Shown: positions 61,755 to 64,000 of the stretch, piece by piece | Layout of the letters: the number at the start of each line of letters is the position of its first letter | Numbering within the stretch: position 1 is the first letter of the stretch | Source: an uncultured Phascolarctobacterium sp. | GTDB taxonomy: Bacteria > Bacillota > Negativicutes > Acidaminococcales > Acidaminococcaceae | DNA length: 64,000 nucleotides | Assembly: GCA_900541915.1 (NCBI GenBank) | Contig: UQLS01000003.1 | Location: 109,189 to 173,188 of the forward strand | Direction of reading: 5' to 3' | Notes under the pieces: generated by a model | Database searches by the model: none | What the model saw: only the letters and a program-made list of their open reading frames with translations | Told to the model about the DNA's origin: nothing | Position numbers and translations under genes: made by a program

Positions 61755-62639
61755 TTATTTCAATCTGATCTGTGACCAGGTAAAAAACAGCAATCCAAGC
61801 CATATACAGCCAAAAGACAGCATATGCGTGCTAGTAAATACCTCTCCATAAACAAATATACCTAAAAATAAACTTATGGTCGGTGATAAATACTGCATAA
61901 AACCTACTATCTTTAAAGGCAGCAGCTTAGCACAGCTTGTAAAAAGCAATAAAGGCGTTGCCGTTACCGCACCAGCACCTATCAGGACTGAAATTGTAAG
62001 CAAATCACCTGATTGATAAGTACAATCACCAGATGTACTCAGAAAATAAAGATATCCTATGGCAACAGGCATAATCAGTAAGGTTTCCAGCATAATACTG
62101 GTCATAGCGGATACAGGAATAATTTTCTTCAGTAATCCATATAAGGCAAAGGTAAAAGCAAGCGATACTGATACCCATGGTAAACTGCCGTTTTTTACCA
62201 GCATAATAGCAATACCGATAACCGCGCAAATAACAGCTGTCCATTGCAATTTATCCAGTTTTTCACGCAGGAAGACCATGCCAAATAAAACGCTTACCAA
62301 AGGGTTAATATAATAACCCATACTGCTTTCTACTATCCTGCCTGCTTCTACTGCCCAGATAAAGATACCCCAGTTAAAACTGATAGTTACAGCAGCAGCA
62401 AGCATAGCTGTTCCCGTTTTAAATTTACTGAATACTGCAGCTGTTTCTGATAAAAACACCTTAAACTTACCAGTTACAAGCAATAAGAAAAATACAAAAA
62501 CTGCAGACCAGATAAAGCGGTTCGCCAGAATTTCCAAAGCAGGCACATGCTGTAAAAGCTTCCAATATATAGGTAAAATTCCCCATAAACAGTATGCGCC
62601 TAAACCATACATAATACCTTGACGGTAATTTTTATCCAT
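61755..62639 (-). CDS. rarD: EamA/DMT family transporter, RarD type
   Basis: The protein of about 294 residues has ten membrane segments and the RarD start MDKNYRQGIMYGLGAYCLWGILPIYWKLLQ, ANRFIWSAVFVFFLLLVTGKF and NWGIFIWAVEAGRIVESSMGYYINPLVSVLFGMVFLRE. The ATG at 62639 is preferred since RarD proteins usually begin at this point; a TTG at 62648 is closer to the AGGAG. It is co-transcribed with the upstream MFS gene, whose stop overlaps the binding site. RarD is linked to chloramphenicol sensitivity in E. coli; the substrate is unknown. Confidence 0.85.
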   Translation of the reverse strand: MDKNYRQGIMYGLGAYCLWGILPIYWKLLQHVPALEILANRFIWSAVFVFFLLLVTGKFKVFLSETAAVFSKFKTGTAMLAAAVTISFNWGIFIWAVEAGRIVESSMGYYINPLVSVLFGMVFLREKLDKLQWTAVICAVIGIAIMLVKNGSLPWVSVSLAFTFALYGLLKKIIPVSAMTSIMLETLLIMPVAIGYLYFLSTSGDCTYQSGDLLTISVLIGAGAVTATPLLLFTSCAKLLPLKIVGFMQYLSPTISLFLGIFVYGEVFTSTHMLSFGCIWLGLLFFTWSQIRLK

Positions 62640-62655
62640 TGATATCAAACATCTC

Positions 62656-63855
62656 CTATCTGTTACTGTTTTTCTTTAATTCTTCCGGAATAGGTATTCC
62701 AAAGGCAATTACAGCTGCTGCAACAGGCAGCCAGGTAATTATCTGCATCACAAAAGGCAGTCCCCATGTATCTGCTAAAAATCCCAGCATTGTTACGCCA
62801 AAACCACCCATACCAACACTAAAACCAATAGTAAGGCCTGCTGCCATACCAACATTATCAGGCAGCATAGTCTGTGCTAAAATAATAGTAGTGGCAAAAG
62901 AACCTATGATAGAGAATCCTGCCAATACTACGGCTGCCAGTACTGCTGCAGGTGAATTTACAGTACTGATCAACCAAATTGCAGGAATACTACAAATAAT
63001 AGAACCTACAATAATCTTTCGTGCTCCTAATTTGTCGCTTAATACAGCTCCAACATAAGTACCAGCTACTCCACCCAGCAAAAATCCGGAAACCAGCATA
63101 CTGGCAAAAGCACTGTCACTGCCGCGAAAATTAAGGAAAAATAATGGTAAATAAGTAGAAAGCCCTGTATGTATTGTAGAACGAAGAAAAATAAAGATCA
63201 GTAATATTCCTATGCCTATATATGATATTTTGGCAGCAGTTCCACTTTTCTGCTTCTTACTTTTCTGCAAATTATATTCTTTATTTACCTTGATATAAGC
63301 AGGCATACACTTAACCATCAGACCAAAAACTAAAAGACCAGGAAGTACAAAATAACCTGTATTATGCAGTCCTCCAGGCTGGCTGATTAAAAAAGCCATG
63401 GCTACAGAACCAAAGGCCATACCTGCATTGCCACCTAGAGAAAAAAGGCCCATATTACCTGCTTTATTTTCAGAGCTGCTTAAAAAATTAACTGTTTTTG
63501 AAGCCTGCGGATGATAAGTAGCACTTGCAACACCGATAAAGATAACTGTCAATAATAGCAGCTCATAAGCAGTTACCCAGCCAATCAAAGCAAAACCGGC
63601 ACCTGCCAAAGCAGCGCAGTAAGGCAATAGCTTCGGCATGGACTTTTTATCCGTCATATAGCCAAAAACAGGCTGAATAACAGAAGAAGTAATATTCTGC
63701 GTTAAAACAATCGTAGCCAGCTGTGAATACGATAAAGCAAATAATTCCTTTAAATGCGGCAGCACTATGGGCAAAGCTCCACCCTGTAAATCTGTTACCA
63801 GATGCCCTAATACTAATGCCAATACCGGCATCATTGATTTATTAAATATCTTCAT
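62656..63855 (-). CDS. MFS transporter, fosmidomycin-resistance (Fsr) type
   Basis: The 399-residue protein has 12 membrane segments with Fsr features: LVLGHLVTDLQGGALPIVLPHLKE near 15-38, GYMTDKKSMPKLLPY near 65-79, and GVASATYHPQASKTVNFLSS near 107-126. Fsr-type pumps export fosmidomycin and other compounds. AGGTGATGAT precedes the ATG at 63855. It leads a two-gene operon with the RarD-like gene. Actual drug or metabolite is unknown. Confidence 0.88.
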   Translation of the reverse strand: MKIFNKSMMPVLALVLGHLVTDLQGGALPIVLPHLKELFALSYSQLATIVLTQNITSSVIQPVFGYMTDKKSMPKLLPYCAALAGAGFALIGWVTAYELLLLTVIFIGVASATYHPQASKTVNFLSSSENKAGNMGLFSLGGNAGMAFGSVAMAFLISQPGGLHNTGYFVLPGLLVFGLMVKCMPAYIKVNKEYNLQKSKKQKSGTAAKISYIGIGILLIFIFLRSTIHTGLSTYLPLFFLNFRGSDSAFASMLVSGFLLGGVAGTYVGAVLSDKLGARKIIVGSIICSIPAIWLISTVNSPAAVLAAVVLAGFSIIGSFATTIILAQTMLPDNVGMAAGLTIGFSVGMGGFGVTMLGFLADTWGLPFVMQIITWLPVAAAVIAFGIPIPEELKKNSNR

Positions 63856-63902
63856 ATCATCACCTGTAAAAAGAATATACCTGTTATTTTACCACAAAAT
63901 AC

Positions 63903-63946
63903 ACAAAAAGAGAAAGCACTTACATTGTAAGTGCTTTCTCTTTTCT
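63903..63946. terminator. Bidirectional terminator between the rRNA operon and the MFS gene
   Basis: AGAAAGCACTTACA / TGTAAGTGCTTTCT with flanking A/T runs follows the 5S gene on the minus strand. It could also insulate upstream-reading transcripts. Confidence 0.88.
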
Positions 63947-63949
63947 CTA

Positions 63950-64000
63950 ACCGGCAGCTTTCTATCCTCCCAGGCCGCTTCCAGCCAAGTACTTTCGACG
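63950..64000 (-). rRNA. rrf: 5S rRNA, 3' part (runs off the window)
   Basis: On the minus strand the last 50 bases read CGAAAGTACTTGGCTGGAAG... to GATAGAAAGCTGCCGG, the typical 3' half of a 5S rRNA in Negativicutes-type genomes, followed by a strong terminator. A minus-strand rRNA operon (23S, 16S) should lie to the right of the window. Confidence 0.85.

Overview
The window looks like a chromosomal segment of a diderm Firmicute of the class Negativicutes; an Acidaminococcaceae/Phascolarctobacterium-like organism is a guess. Firmicutes-type gene order (PLP decarboxylase-tmk-holB-ricT-trmN6-rsmI-metG-tatD; rpsF-ssb-rpsR) sits beside an exported beta-barrel protein ending in an aromatic residue, which implies an outer membrane. 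A lysine/ornithine decarboxylase of the Selenomonas type fits the cadaverine-modified peptidoglycan known in this class. Reverse rubrerythrin, HydE, CbiK chelatases and a DcuC carrier point to an anaerobe.

0-16 kb: a SpoVB/MurJ-like flippase, an outer-membrane protein, reverse rubrerythrin, an M48 protease and a CoA-transferase; then ThiW with a small membrane protein and a CzrA-like zinc-type ArsR regulator; an exported argininosuccinate-lyase-like protein coupled to an orphan binding lipoprotein; a HxlR/SDR divergent pair; a complete Fe3+-type ABC importer; and an FkbM methyltransferase. 16-35 kb: a DtxR-family regulator, an AT-rich secreted protein, a structured attenuator leader (possibly cobalamin-responsive) in front of an exported CbiK, a second cytoplasmic CbiK, DcuC, an M19 dipeptidase, a 2-hydroxyacid dehydrogenase/asparaginase pair, a patatin, amino-acid and BASS transporters, HydE-ClC, cysteine desulfidase, TrmB-lysA, and NifX-like/GNAT genes.

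35.3-37.8 kb is an AT-rich island. Two 599-bp copies of a decayed, internally deleted IS3-like element lie in direct orientation around one membrane-protein gene and remnants of a mobilisation module (a frameshifted MobA/MobL relaxase start and a divergent small gene).

37.8-61 kb is almost entirely minus-strand housekeeping: pcp, tatD, metG, rsmI, trmN6, ricT, holB, tmk, two polyamine/lysine decarboxylases, serS, a thioredoxin-reductase-like flavoprotein without a CxxC pair, five tRNA genes on the plus strand, a frameshifted MATE pump with a MerR regulator and a textbook 19-bp-spacer operator, rpsF-ssb-rpsR, and ilvN-ilvB-ilvC behind a T-box whose likely specifier is ATC (Ile). From 61.29 to 61.50 kb about eleven DnaA-box-like nonamers lie in AT-rich DNA, an oriC- or datA-like cluster without dnaA nearby. 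The window ends with two transporters and the 3' part of a 5S rRNA gene on the minus strand.

The most notable points are the DnaA-box cluster, the exported lyase lacking the usual Thr-His motif, the exported/cytoplasmic CbiK pair behind a switch-like leader, and the IS/mobilisation remnant.
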